From positions 1 to 12,793 of the forward strand of contig CANGUJ010000067.1 of the NCBI GenBank assembly GCA_947456845.1: a stretch of 12,793 nt of DNA, read 5' to 3'. How positions within the stretch are numbered: position 1 is the stretch's first letter; each line of letters starts with the position of its first letter. The position numbers and the translations under genes are program-made. Under the pieces are notes generated by a model. It was not told the origin of the DNA. It saw only the letters and a list, made by a program, of their open reading frames with translations, and searched no databases. The stretch comes from Burkholderiales bacterium (GTDB lineage: Bacteria > Pseudomonadota > Gammaproteobacteria > Burkholderiales > JAEUOS01). This document shows, in pieces, positions 5,518 through 12,793 of the stretch.

Positions 5518-8500
5518 ATGCAACTGCGCTATCCCCTGTCGTGGCTGGTACTTGCCTGCGCATTGGCGGTATCGGCCCTGTCGGCCTATTGGATAGACCG
5601 CGCCGAGAAAAGCGATGCCGCTACGCGCTTCGAGCAGATGGTCAACGGCCGCATCGGCGACCTCGAAAGCGGCGTGGACCATTTCGAGGTTTATCTGCGC
5701 GGTATCGGAGGCCTTTTCGCCACCGCGCCACGCGTGACGCCGCAGGAATGGGCGCGCTATGTCTCGTCTCTGGAGGTCAGGCTCAGGCGCGACAGCTTTG
5801 TCAGCGTGGGCTACGCCCCGGTCGTTTCCGCAGGCGAGACCGCGGCCTTCCTTGACGCAGTGCGGCGCCAACAGCCCGGGTTTGCCTTGCGCGCTGCCAG
5901 CGGCAACGATGGCCGGATGCTGCCGGTTCAGTTCATCGAAAAGCTGCGGCCGGAGGCGGCCCTGCTGGCCGCGGGCGATGATCTCCTCGCGACGCCGGCA
6001 TTTGCAGCGGCGATCCTGGACGCCGAAAAGTCAGGCAAGCCGGTCGTCAGCGGCACGGCCGAGTTCGGGTCGCCGGCCGGCGGCGTCGCGATGGTCGCGA
6101 TGATGGTATTGCCGCTTCACGCCAGTGGCCAGTTGACCGGGACCGCCTGGTTGATGTTCCGTATCGACGAAGTCGCGCGCGCGCTGGCGCGCGGCGACCC
6201 GGCAGGCATGCGCCTGCGCATCACCGACGAAAGCGCCGGTGGTGCGGAGATATTCCGGACCGGCGCGACCGGACCGGCTGCATATCGCAGCGTGCGTTCG
6301 CTGGACTTTGGCGGCCGGCGCTGGACCCTGCGCTTCGAATCCACGCCTGAACTCGCCTCGCAAATCGGTGGCGGACTCGCGCGTACCGTCGCCATCTTCG
6401 GCGCCCTGGCTTCGTTCCTTCTATTCGTCCTGGTACGGGTGCTGACCGGGACCCGGCGCCGGGCCGAGGAGATAGCCACCCGGACCACGCGCGCCTTGTC
6501 GGATCAGATGAAGCTCATCGAGGATCTGATCGAGCTCAATCCGAGTCCCATCTTCCGCAAGGACGCGCAGGGCCGCTTCATCCTGTTCAACCGCGCGTGG
6601 GAAAGGCTGACCGGTCGCGCGCGCGAGGACTGGATAGGCAAGACCTCGCATGAAGTGCTCAATCCGGAAATCGCCGAGCGCGACGCCGCGCAGGAACGCG
6701 AACTCCTGGCTCACCCCGACCACGTGGAGCGCCTCGAGACCACCATCAGCACCGCCGACGGCGCGCCATGCCATGTCATCATCAGCAAGTCGGCGGTCCG
6801 CCTGGCCGACGGCAGCGCCGCCGGCATCATCGGCACCATCACCGATGTGAGCGAGACGCGCCGCCTCGCCGAACAGAACGAACGGCAGCGCGAGCAACTC
6901 GCGCTGGTGAACCAATCGGCTCAAGCGGGCGTGTGGGATGTCGAGTGGCCCCAGGGCACCGCGTATTTCTCGCCACGCTACTTCGAGATGCTCGGCTACC
7001 ACGAGACGCTTGAGGGTGGCCTGCCGGGAGCGCGCAGCGAGCTGGTCCATCCGGACGACCGTGCGCGCGTCGAGGCCGCCCGCGAGGCGCATTTCAACGG
7101 CCAGCAGCCGTATTTTGACTGCGAATACCGGTTGCGCCGCGCCGATGGTTCCTATCTCTGGGTCAACGGCCGGGGTCTGGCGAGCCTTGACGGCGCGGGC
7201 AAGCCGGTGCGCTACACCGGTTCTATCATCGACATCACCCAGCGCCGTCTCGCCCAGCTGGAGATCGAACACCAGCGCGAACAACTCGAACTGGTCATCG
7301 AGTCGGTCCAGGCCGGCGTATGGGACGAAGACCTGATCGAGGGACGCACCTATTTCTCGCGCCGCTACTGCGAGATCCTCGGCTACGCCCGCGAGGCAGA
7401 CCTTTTCTCGCAAGGCATGGACGAGATGCGTTACCACCCCGAGGACAGGGGCGCGGTCATGGCGGCGCGCGAAGTGGCGGTGCGCGAAGGCGCGCCGCTG
7501 GACCTCGAGTTCCGCATGCGCCACTGCGACGGCCACCACGTTTGGGTGAACGCGCGCGCCAAGGCAAGCTACGATGCCTCCGGGTTCGCCGTGCGCTTTA
7601 CAGGCGCGATCATCGACATCTCCAATCGCAAGGAGGCCGAATTCGCCTTGCGCGATGCGAACCTGCGAGCGATCGAGGCGGCAAGGGTGAAATCGACCTT
7701 CCTGGCCACCATGAGCCACGAAATCCGCACGCCTCTCAACGGCGTGATCGGGTCGGCGGGGCTGTTGCAGGACACGCGCCTGGATGCCGAGCAGCAGGAT
7801 TATGTCGAGACCATCCGCCTTTCCGGGGTGCAGTTGCTGACCCTGATCGATGACATCCTCGATTACTCGAAGATCGAGTCGGGGCACATGGAACTCGAGG
7901 ACCTGCCGTTCGACGTGGCCACGGTGATCGAGGACGCTTTCGATCTGGCGGCCGAGCGCGCGCGCGCCAAGCGCCTCGAGCTGCTCTATGACATCCGTGC
8001 CGACGTGCCGTCGCGCATTCACGGCGATATCACCCGCGTACGCCAGGTGCTGATCAATCTGGTCGGCAACGCAGTGAAGTTCACCGAACATGGCGAGGTC
8101 TGCATCACCTGCTCGCTGGCCGAAGGCGACCCGTCCCGCGACGACGGGTTCACCTTGCGCTTCGACGTGCGCGATACCGGCATAGGCGTTCCTGCGGACA
8201 AGATCGCGCGGCTGTTCACCCCGTTCAGCCAGGTGGACGCTTCGACGACGCGCAAGTACGGCGGCACCGGCTTGGGGCTGGCGATCAGCCAGCGCCTGGT
8301 CGGGTTGATGGGAGGCGAAATCGGCGTGACCAGCGAGCCCGGGAAAGGCTCGACGTTCAGCTTTACGCTGCGTACCCGGCGCGCCGACGAAGACGCAGCC
8401 CACAAGCGGCGCATGGGAGAGATCGGCAGCATCGCGGGCAAGCGTGTGCTCATCGTCGACGACTACGAGTCCAACCGCCGCATTCTCGCGGCGCAGTGTG

Positions 8501-9729
8501 CGAACTGGGGCTTGTGGACCGTGGAGACGGAGTCGGTCGCCGCCGCGCTGGAGGCACTGGCCGCCGCGCGCGAGGCCGACACGCCGTTCAATGCCGTCAT
8601 CACCGACATGCTGATGCCGAACCAGGATGGCGTCGACCTTGCGCGCCAGGTCGATGAATATCGCCGCCGCTACAAGCTGCGGCTGCCGGTGCTGATCCTG
8701 TCCTCGGCGCCGCGGGCAGAGGCATTTGCCGGCCGCGAGGTGCCGGAGCGCTGGTTCGACGCCTATCTGCTCAAGCCGGCCCGGCAGGCGCAGCTGTTCA
8801 ATGCCCTGCTCGACGCGCTCGCGCCGGAGCGCCCGTTCCACCTGACCGGGCCCGAATCGGTCGCGCGCCCGGGCGCGATGCGCTCGCATCCCGGCCGGCT
8901 GCGCATCCTCCTGGCGGAGGACAACGAGATCAACCAGAAGATCGCCCTGCGCATGCTCGAACGCATGGGGCGCACCGCAACGCTGGTCGACAACGGCCTG
9001 CGCGCTTACGAATTGGCGCTGACCGGCGAGTTCGACTGCGTCCTGATGGATGTGCAGATGCCGGAACTCGACGGTCTGGAAGCTACCCGTCGCATCGCCG
9101 TCGCCATGACCGCCGAGCGCATGCCCTACATCATCGCGATGACCGCCAATGCGATGGCGGGCGACCGCGAGATTTGCGCGGCCGCCGGCATGCATGACTA
9201 CATCTCCAAGCCGGTGCAGATGCAGGCGTTCAGCGATGCCTTGATGCGGGCGCAGAATTTCCTGATGCGCCGTGCCGCCGAACAGCCGGTTGTGCCTGGC
9301 GGCGAATCGGCCGCGCACGCGGGTCGCGAGGCCGGCCCGCAAGGGAGCAGTGGCGCCGGTGATGCCGGCGGACCGGGCATCGACCAAGCGCAGATCGACG
9401 AGCTGCTTGGCTTGGACGACACCGGTGCGGTACTGGCCGACTTCATCCAGATGTACACCACCCAGGCGCCCCAGCGCATTGCCGAAATGCGCAGGCTGTT
9501 GTCCGAGGGCGACCTGAAGCGGCTAAGCCAGATCGCGCACAGCCTGAAGGGGGCGAGCGGAAACCTCGGCGCCGGCGCGGTAGCCGAGGTGGCGCAACGC
9601 ATCGAGGCCGCCGGCCAGGGCGCCCAGGGCGAAGGCATCGACGCGATGCTCGACGAGATCGGCCTCCGCTACGCGGAGGCTGAGGCGCTTCTCAAGGCGC
9701 TGCCGGCCGCGCCGGCGGCCAGCGTGTAG
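5518..9729 (+). CDS. CHASE-PAS hybrid histidine kinase with two receivers and an HPt domain
   Basis: A 1403-residue inner-membrane sensor kinase. Membrane helix 1 (about 7-25) and helix 2 (about 287-309) bracket a periplasmic CHASE domain (about 40-265), a ligand-sensing module. Three cytosolic PAS domains follow (about 332-447, 457-576, 587-704); the last two are clearly similar to each other. HisKA carries H734 (MSHEIRTP). The ATPase has N851 (NLVGNAVKF), D886-TGIG and GGTGLGL at 915-921. Receiver 1 (about 975-1100) has D981/D982, D1030 and K1086; receiver 2 (about 1128-1245) has E1134/D1135, D1178, T1209 and K1231. A Gly/Ala-rich linker leads to an HPt domain with H1341 (AHSLKG). All phosphotransfer residues are present, so a His-Asp-His relay is predicted. 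The gene follows the receiver-cyclase-kinase gene by 96 bases on the same strand. ATG at 5518 places helix 1 right after a short basic N-tail. The ligand cannot be read from sequence. Confidence 0.96.
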   Translation: MQLRYPLSWLVLACALAVSALSAYWIDRAEKSDAATRFEQMVNGRIGDLESGVDHFEVYLRGIGGLFATAPRVTPQEWARYVSSLEVRLRRDSFVSVGYAPVVSAGETAAFLDAVRRQQPGFALRAASGNDGRMLPVQFIEKLRPEAALLAAGDDLLATPAFAAAILDAEKSGKPVVSGTAEFGSPAGGVAMVAMMVLPLHASGQLTGTAWLMFRIDEVARALARGDPAGMRLRITDESAGGAEIFRTGATGPAAYRSVRSLDFGGRRWTLRFESTPELASQIGGGLARTVAIFGALASFLLFVLVRVLTGTRRRAEEIATRTTRALSDQMKLIEDLIELNPSPIFRKDAQGRFILFNRAWERLTGRAREDWIGKTSHEVLNPEIAERDAAQERELLAHPDHVERLETTISTADGAPCHVIISKSAVRLADGSAAGIIGTITDVSETRRLAEQNERQREQLALVNQSAQAGVWDVEWPQGTAYFSPRYFEMLGYHETLEGGLPGARSELVHPDDRARVEAAREAHFNGQQPYFDCEYRLRRADGSYLWVNGRGLASLDGAGKPVRYTGSIIDITQRRLAQLEIEHQREQLELVIESVQAGVWDEDLIEGRTYFSRRYCEILGYAREADLFSQGMDEMRYHPEDRGAVMAAREVAVREGAPLDLEFRMRHCDGHHVWVNARAKASYDASGFAVRFTGAIIDISNRKEAEFALRDANLRAIEAARVKSTFLATMSHEIRTPLNGVIGSAGLLQDTRLDAEQQDYVETIRLSGVQLLTLIDDILDYSKIESGHMELEDLPFDVATVIEDAFDLAAERARAKRLELLYDIRADVPSRIHGDITRVRQVLINLVGNAVKFTEHGEVCITCSLAEGDPSRDDGFTLRFDVRDTGIGVPADKIARLFTPFSQVDASTTRKYGGTGLGLAISQRLVGLMGGEIGVTSEPGKGSTFSFTLRTRRADEDAAHKRRMGEIGSIAGKRVLIVDDYESNRRILAAQCANWGLWTVETESVAAALEALAAAREADTPFNAVITDMLMPNQDGVDLARQVDEYRRRYKLRLPVLILSSAPRAEAFAGREVPERWFDAYLLKPARQAQLFNALLDALAPERPFHLTGPESVARPGAMRSHPGRLRILLAEDNEINQKIALRMLERMGRTATLVDNGLRAYELALTGEFDCVLMDVQMPELDGLEATRRIAVAMTAERMPYIIAMTANAMAGDREICAAAGMHDYISKPVQMQAFSDALMRAQNFLMRRAAEQPVVPGGESAAHAGREAGPQGSSGAGDAGGPGIDQAQIDELLGLDDTGAVLADFIQMYTTQAPQRIAEMRRLLSEGDLKRLSQIAHSLKGASGNLGAGAVAEVAQRIEAAGQGAQGEGIDAMLDEIGLRYAEAEALLKALPAAPAASV

Positions 9730-9735
9730 GTTTCG

Positions 9736-9754
9736 CCGCGTCAGTTGACGGCGG
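9736..9754. other. Short inverted repeat between convergent genes
   Basis: CCGCGTCA and TGACGGCGG form about eight base pairs with one bulged G and a two-base loop, lying seven bases past the histidine kinase stop codon. The 64-base gap to the convergent peptidase gene is very GC-rich and has no T tract on either strand. It may help mark the 3' ends of the convergent transcripts, but it is not a clear terminator. Confidence 0.3.
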
Positions 9755-9793
9755 GGCCGGCCGCGGCGCCGCGCGTGTGCGTCGATGCGCCGG

Positions 9794-12574
9794 CTACCGG
9801 AAGTCGCCAGCCTTGGCCAGGTTGAGGCGCCGGGGATCGATGTGCTTGATGAAGGCGGCGGTGATGTCGGCGGCGGTGAGGGCGGCCACGCGCTGCTCGA
9901 AGTCCGCCTCCCATGCATAGGTGCGGCCGAAGTACAGGTCGGTGGCAAGCCTGGAGGCCAGCGCGGCATCCGACGCCCGCCCGAGTTTGCGCGCCTGCAG
10001 GTAGCCTTCCTTGCCGCGCGTCACCTCCTCGGGCGTGAAGCCGGCCTGCCGGACACGCTCGATTTCCTCCATGAGCGCCGCCTCCACGCGCGCCCGGTTT
10101 TGCGGGGCGTGAATCGCCGCGACGCTCCATTGGCCGTAGCGGTCGAGCGCGGCTACCGAAAGTCCCGAGCCCACGCTGTAGCTCAAGCCTTCCTTCTCGC
10201 GGATGCGCGCGGCCAACCGGGCATCGATGGAGCCGCCGAACAGGTGGTTTGCCAGCACCAGCGCGGGGTAGTCCGGATCGTCGTCGCGCACGTCGAGCAG
10301 GATGGCGCCGCGCAACGTGGCGTTGGCCTTGTCCGGGGTGACGATGTTCTCGTTGATGGGCGGCGCGCTCCGCGCGCGCAGCGGAATGCGTTGGTAGGGC
10401 GTGGGGCTCTTCCAGTCGCCGAACAGCCGTTCCAGGAGCGGCACCAGTTGCCCCGGATCGACATCGCCGACGATGGCCATCTGGGCCTGCGAGAGGCCGA
10501 GGAAATCCGAGTAGCAGCGCCGCGCGTCGGCGAGTTCGACGCGTCGCGCCTCTTCGAGCTGCTCGTCGATGGTCGCGGCGTAGCTCCAGTGGCCGCGCTG
10601 GTAGGGGTTGAGGTGCCGGGACAGGCGCAAGCTGGCGCGTGAGCCCGGATCGCTGCGCCCGTTCTCGATGGCCGCCAGCGTCGCCTGGCGCAGCTGCTCG
10701 AACTCGGCCGCGTCGAAGCGCGGGCGGCGCAGCAGTTCGGCCATCAGGGCAAGGCCCGCGGGCAGCCCGGCCGCGGGCACTTCGACGCTGCCGCCCCCGC
10801 CGCCGACCGACAGGTTGGCGCGCAGCCGGGTGATCTCGTTGCGGATTTCCTCGCGGTTTTTCGATTGCGTGCCGCGCATGAGCATGGCGCCGGCGAAGGA
10901 ACAGGCCTGGGCGCGTCCGAACTTGTTTTCCTCGGTTCCGTACTGGAACGACAGGGTCGCCGTCACCATGCCGCCGCGCGATTTCTTCGGCAGGAAGGCC
11001 ACCTTCATGCCGTTTGACAGCGTTGCCCGCCGGGTGCGCGATTCGATGTTGGCCGGCGTACTGTCGAACGCCTCGCCGCCGCCGATGCCCGGCGGGCCGA
11101 CATAGTCCCTGAGCGCGACCTGCAGGTCGGGCGGCGGCGGTATTTCCGCGCGCAGCGGCGCCTGCGCCTCCGGCAGGAACACGCCCACCGTGCGGTTCGA
11201 TCGTATCAGGTGGGTTTGCGCCGCCCGATTGACCGCGGCGGCCGTCACATTGCTGACGTAGTCGCGGTAGCGGAAGAACATGCGCCAGTCGCCGAGGGCG
11301 ATCCACTCCGAGAGATGGGTCGCGAACTGCTGGGTGCGCGTCATGGTCACGTCCATCTGCGTCAGCAGCCGGGTCTTGGCGAGGCTGACTTCGTCTTCGG
11401 TGATCGGGGCTGCCGCCAGGTTTTCGACACCGGCGATGAAGGCCTCGCGCAGGGCGGCGAGCGGCTCGACCGCGGGCGCCGCGCAGGTGTCGCGGCCGCA
11501 GCGCAGGCGCTTAAGCCGGCCGGCGCCGGCTTTCGGCGGCGTGGCCGAAAAGACCAGTGCACCGCGCTCGGCAAGCATGCGGTCGCCGCCGCTGACGCTG
11601 GTGGCGAGGCCGCGCTCGACCAGCGCCTTGTGCAGCCGGCCGGTGGGGGTGTCGCCCAGCACCATCGCGAGGATGTCGAACGCTGCGTAATCCGCATGGG
11701 TGCCGGGCGGCGCGTGGTAGTGCAGCGAGAGAAAAGGCGTCTCGCCGGCCCGGCGCAATACGACTTCCCGCTCGCCATCCTGAGCGGCCTCGGCCGTGTA
11801 GGTGGTCGGCAGCTTGCGCGCGGGCTTCGGGATCGCTCCGAAATGCCGTGCCACCAGATTCAGGACACTGGCCGGATCGAAATCGCCGGCGACCACCAGC
11901 ACCGCGTTGTCGGGCTGGTAGTAGGTGGCGTAGAAGGCCTGCAGGCGCTCGATCGGCACGTTCTCGATGTCGCTGCGGTTGCCGATCACGGCGCGCCCGT
12001 AGTTGTGCCACTGGTAGGCGGCGCGCGCGACTTTTTGCGACAGCACGCGGCCGGCGTTGTTTTCGCCGGATTCGAACTCGTTGCGCACCACCGTCATTTC
12101 GGCGTCGAGGTCGGCACGCGAGATGAAAGAGTTCACCATGCGGTCGGCTTCCAGCTCGATCGCCCAGGCGATGTTGGCCGGCGTCGAATCGAAGGTCAGG
12201 AAGTAGTTGGTGCGGTCGAAGTAGGTGGTGCCGTTCCAGCGCGCGCCGCGCGAGGTGAATTCGCGCTTGATGTCGGGGCGCTTTGGCGTGCCCTTGAAGA
12301 GCAGGTGCTCGAGCAGATGCGCCATGCCGGCCTCGCCGTAGCCCTCGTGGCGCGAGCCCACCAGGTAGGTGATGTTGGTGGTGACCAGCGCCTGAGAGCG
12401 GTCTTCGAGCAGCAGGACCTTAAGACCGTTGGCCAGGCGGTATTCGCCGATGCCGCCCATCGCGGGGCCGGCCACCACGCCAGCGGGCAGCGGCACCTGC
12501 GCCATCGCGTTGCCGCAAAGGAGCAGCCACGCGAAAACGGAAAGAGCGGAACGGGCGTATGCGATGTTTTTCAT
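9794..12574 (-). CDS. Exported M16 (insulinase/pitrilysin family) zinc peptidase, two fused halves
   Basis: A 926-residue periplasmic protein. Residues 1-25 form a signal peptide: basic start, hydrophobic core SVFAWLLLC and AMA before the predicted cleavage at 25/26. C20 lacks a proper lipobox, so lipoprotein export is less likely. The N-terminal M16 half carries the inverse zinc motif HLLEH (H86, E89, H90) and the distal ligand E166 (VVRNEFE), 76 residues after H90, so it should be catalytic. The C-terminal half (about 510-926) has lost the motif: the matching segment reads AQACSFAGAMLMRG. It keeps the REKEGLSYS substrate-binding motif (792-800). This active/inactive pairing in one chain is known for double-length M16 peptidases, including some of PqqL size, which degrade peptides inside a closed chamber. 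A CGRDTC pair (359-364) in the first half could form a disulfide. The gene is convergent with the histidine kinase and divergent from greB. Substrate is unknown. Confidence 0.93.
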   Translation of the reverse strand: MKNIAYARSALSVFAWLLLCGNAMAQVPLPAGVVAGPAMGGIGEYRLANGLKVLLLEDRSQALVTTNITYLVGSRHEGYGEAGMAHLLEHLLFKGTPKRPDIKREFTSRGARWNGTTYFDRTNYFLTFDSTPANIAWAIELEADRMVNSFISRADLDAEMTVVRNEFESGENNAGRVLSQKVARAAYQWHNYGRAVIGNRSDIENVPIERLQAFYATYYQPDNAVLVVAGDFDPASVLNLVARHFGAIPKPARKLPTTYTAEAAQDGEREVVLRRAGETPFLSLHYHAPPGTHADYAAFDILAMVLGDTPTGRLHKALVERGLATSVSGGDRMLAERGALVFSATPPKAGAGRLKRLRCGRDTCAAPAVEPLAALREAFIAGVENLAAAPITEDEVSLAKTRLLTQMDVTMTRTQQFATHLSEWIALGDWRMFFRYRDYVSNVTAAAVNRAAQTHLIRSNRTVGVFLPEAQAPLRAEIPPPPDLQVALRDYVGPPGIGGGEAFDSTPANIESRTRRATLSNGMKVAFLPKKSRGGMVTATLSFQYGTEENKFGRAQACSFAGAMLMRGTQSKNREEIRNEITRLRANLSVGGGGGSVEVPAAGLPAGLALMAELLRRPRFDAAEFEQLRQATLAAIENGRSDPGSRASLRLSRHLNPYQRGHWSYAATIDEQLEEARRVELADARRCYSDFLGLSQAQMAIVGDVDPGQLVPLLERLFGDWKSPTPYQRIPLRARSAPPINENIVTPDKANATLRGAILLDVRDDDPDYPALVLANHLFGGSIDARLAARIREKEGLSYSVGSGLSVAALDRYGQWSVAAIHAPQNRARVEAALMEEIERVRQAGFTPEEVTRGKEGYLQARKLGRASDAALASRLATDLYFGRTYAWEADFEQRVAALTAADITAAFIKHIDPRRLNLAKAGDFR

Positions 12575-12599
12575 GCGGCTTTCGTCTCGGATGCGATGC

Positions 12600-12605
12600 T
12601 AAAAT
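12600..12605 (+). promoter_or_regulatory. Candidate -10 box for greB in the divergent peptidase/greB gap
   Basis: TGCTAAAAT (12597-12605) ends in TAAAAT, the same extended -10-like sequence as before the tRNA gene. It would give a greB leader of about 60 bases. No good -35 is seen at 16-18 bases spacing. The 98-base gap must also hold the promoter of the minus-strand peptidase gene, for which nothing convincing was found. Confidence 0.4.
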
Positions 12606-12672
12606 TCACTGATAGGTTAACAGCACGGGTGCCGCCTCTGCGGTCATCGAGTAAACGCATCAAGGCGCAAGC

Positions 12673-12793
12673 ATGAGCAAGGCGTTCACCCGCGAGCAGG
12701 ACGGCGACGACGAGGACGAAGACACGCCGGACGCGCCGAAGTTGCCGTCCGGCACCATGAATTACATCACGCCTGCCGGTTACGCGGCCCTGA
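12673..12793 (+). CDS. greB: Transcription elongation factor GreB (5' part only, cut by window edge)
   Basis: Only the first 40 codons are present. The protein begins MSKAFTREQDGDDEDED, an acidic N-terminal extension, and then enters the Gre coiled-coil domain at NYITPAGYAAL, which aligns with the VTREGYEKL start of the E. coli factor. From family knowledge, GreB binds RNA polymerase through the secondary channel and stimulates cleavage of backtracked RNA. The MSKAFTRE...NYITP pattern is, to my knowledge, typical of betaproteobacterial GreB. ATG at 12673 is supported by AAGG (12662-12665) seven bases upstream. GreA is the main alternative but does not normally have this acidic leader. The coiled-coil tip residues lie outside the window. 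Confidence 0.85.
   Translation, partial: MSKAFTREQDGDDEDEDTPDAPKLPSGTMNYITPAGYAAL

Noticed and set aside
6421..9387. A 988-codon open frame antisense to the histidine kinase gene
   Set aside because: It mirrors the codon bias of the sense gene. Its translation shows no domain, while the sense frame carries a continuous CHASE-PAS-HK-REC-REC-HPt protein.
9741..11306. A 521-codon minus-strand open frame overlapping the peptidase gene in another frame
   Set aside because: Arg/Gly/Ala-rich frame without motifs, produced by the codon bias of the real gene in the adjacent frame.
11044..12184. A 16-base exact repeat (11044-11059 and 12169-12184) encoding part of the octapeptide FDSTPANI in both halves of the M16 peptidase
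   Set aside because: The two copies sit at non-equivalent places in the two halves, and similar sequences seem usual in each place in this family, so chance or family constraint is more likely than a recent duplication.
11210..12676. A 488-codon plus-strand open frame opposite the M16 peptidase gene
   Set aside because: The minus frame has signal peptide, HxxEH and distal Glu; the plus frame has no motif and overlaps the greB start.

Overview
This window looks like chromosome of a high-GC Gram-negative bacterium, most likely a betaproteobacterium (Rhodocyclales or Nitrosomonadales-like). The placement is inference from several things: a serine tRNA with genome-encoded CCA, TACAAT/TAAAAT -10-like boxes, a GreB with an acidic N-terminal extension, a periplasmic double-domain M16 peptidase and strong G/C bias at third codon positions. 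No insertion sequence, integrase, CRISPR array or phage gene is visible.

Layout from left to right: (1) tRNA-Ser(GGA) with a plausible promoter and a clear intrinsic terminator, then a roughly 240-base gap with no gene. (2) A minus-strand two-gene unit, 3002 to 424: a cyclic-nucleotide-binding/CBS/DUF294 nucleotidyltransferase-like protein, coupled by a 4-base GTGA overlap to a DnaQ-type DEDDh 3'-5' exonuclease. (3) A divergent regulatory gap of about 290 bases holding a perfect 13-base palindrome that contains a -10-like box. (4) A plus-strand signalling pair, 3292 to 9729: a cytosolic receiver - class III nucleotide cyclase - Ser/Thr protein kinase fusion, followed 96 bases later by a 1403-residue membrane hybrid histidine kinase (CHASE sensor, three PAS domains, HisKA/HATPase, two receivers, HPt). 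(5) A convergent minus-strand gene for an exported M16 zinc peptidase with one active and one inactive half. (6) At the right edge, the start of greB, transcribed divergently from the peptidase gene.

The most interesting part is the block 424 to 9729. The hybrid kinase carries a full internal phosphorelay ending in an HPt domain. The adjacent protein starts with a receiver that could accept that phosphate and carries two further outputs, a cyclase and a Ser/Thr kinase, each with all key catalytic residues present. The divergently transcribed neighbour begins with a cNMP-binding-type domain. A plausible but untested model is that an extracytoplasmic cue passes through His-Asp phosphorelay to cAMP synthesis and Ser/Thr phosphorylation, with the cNMP/CBS/DUF294 protein and its exonuclease partner as downstream effectors. 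The domain content and catalytic residues are read directly from the sequence; the wiring between the proteins is inference from gene neighbourhood.
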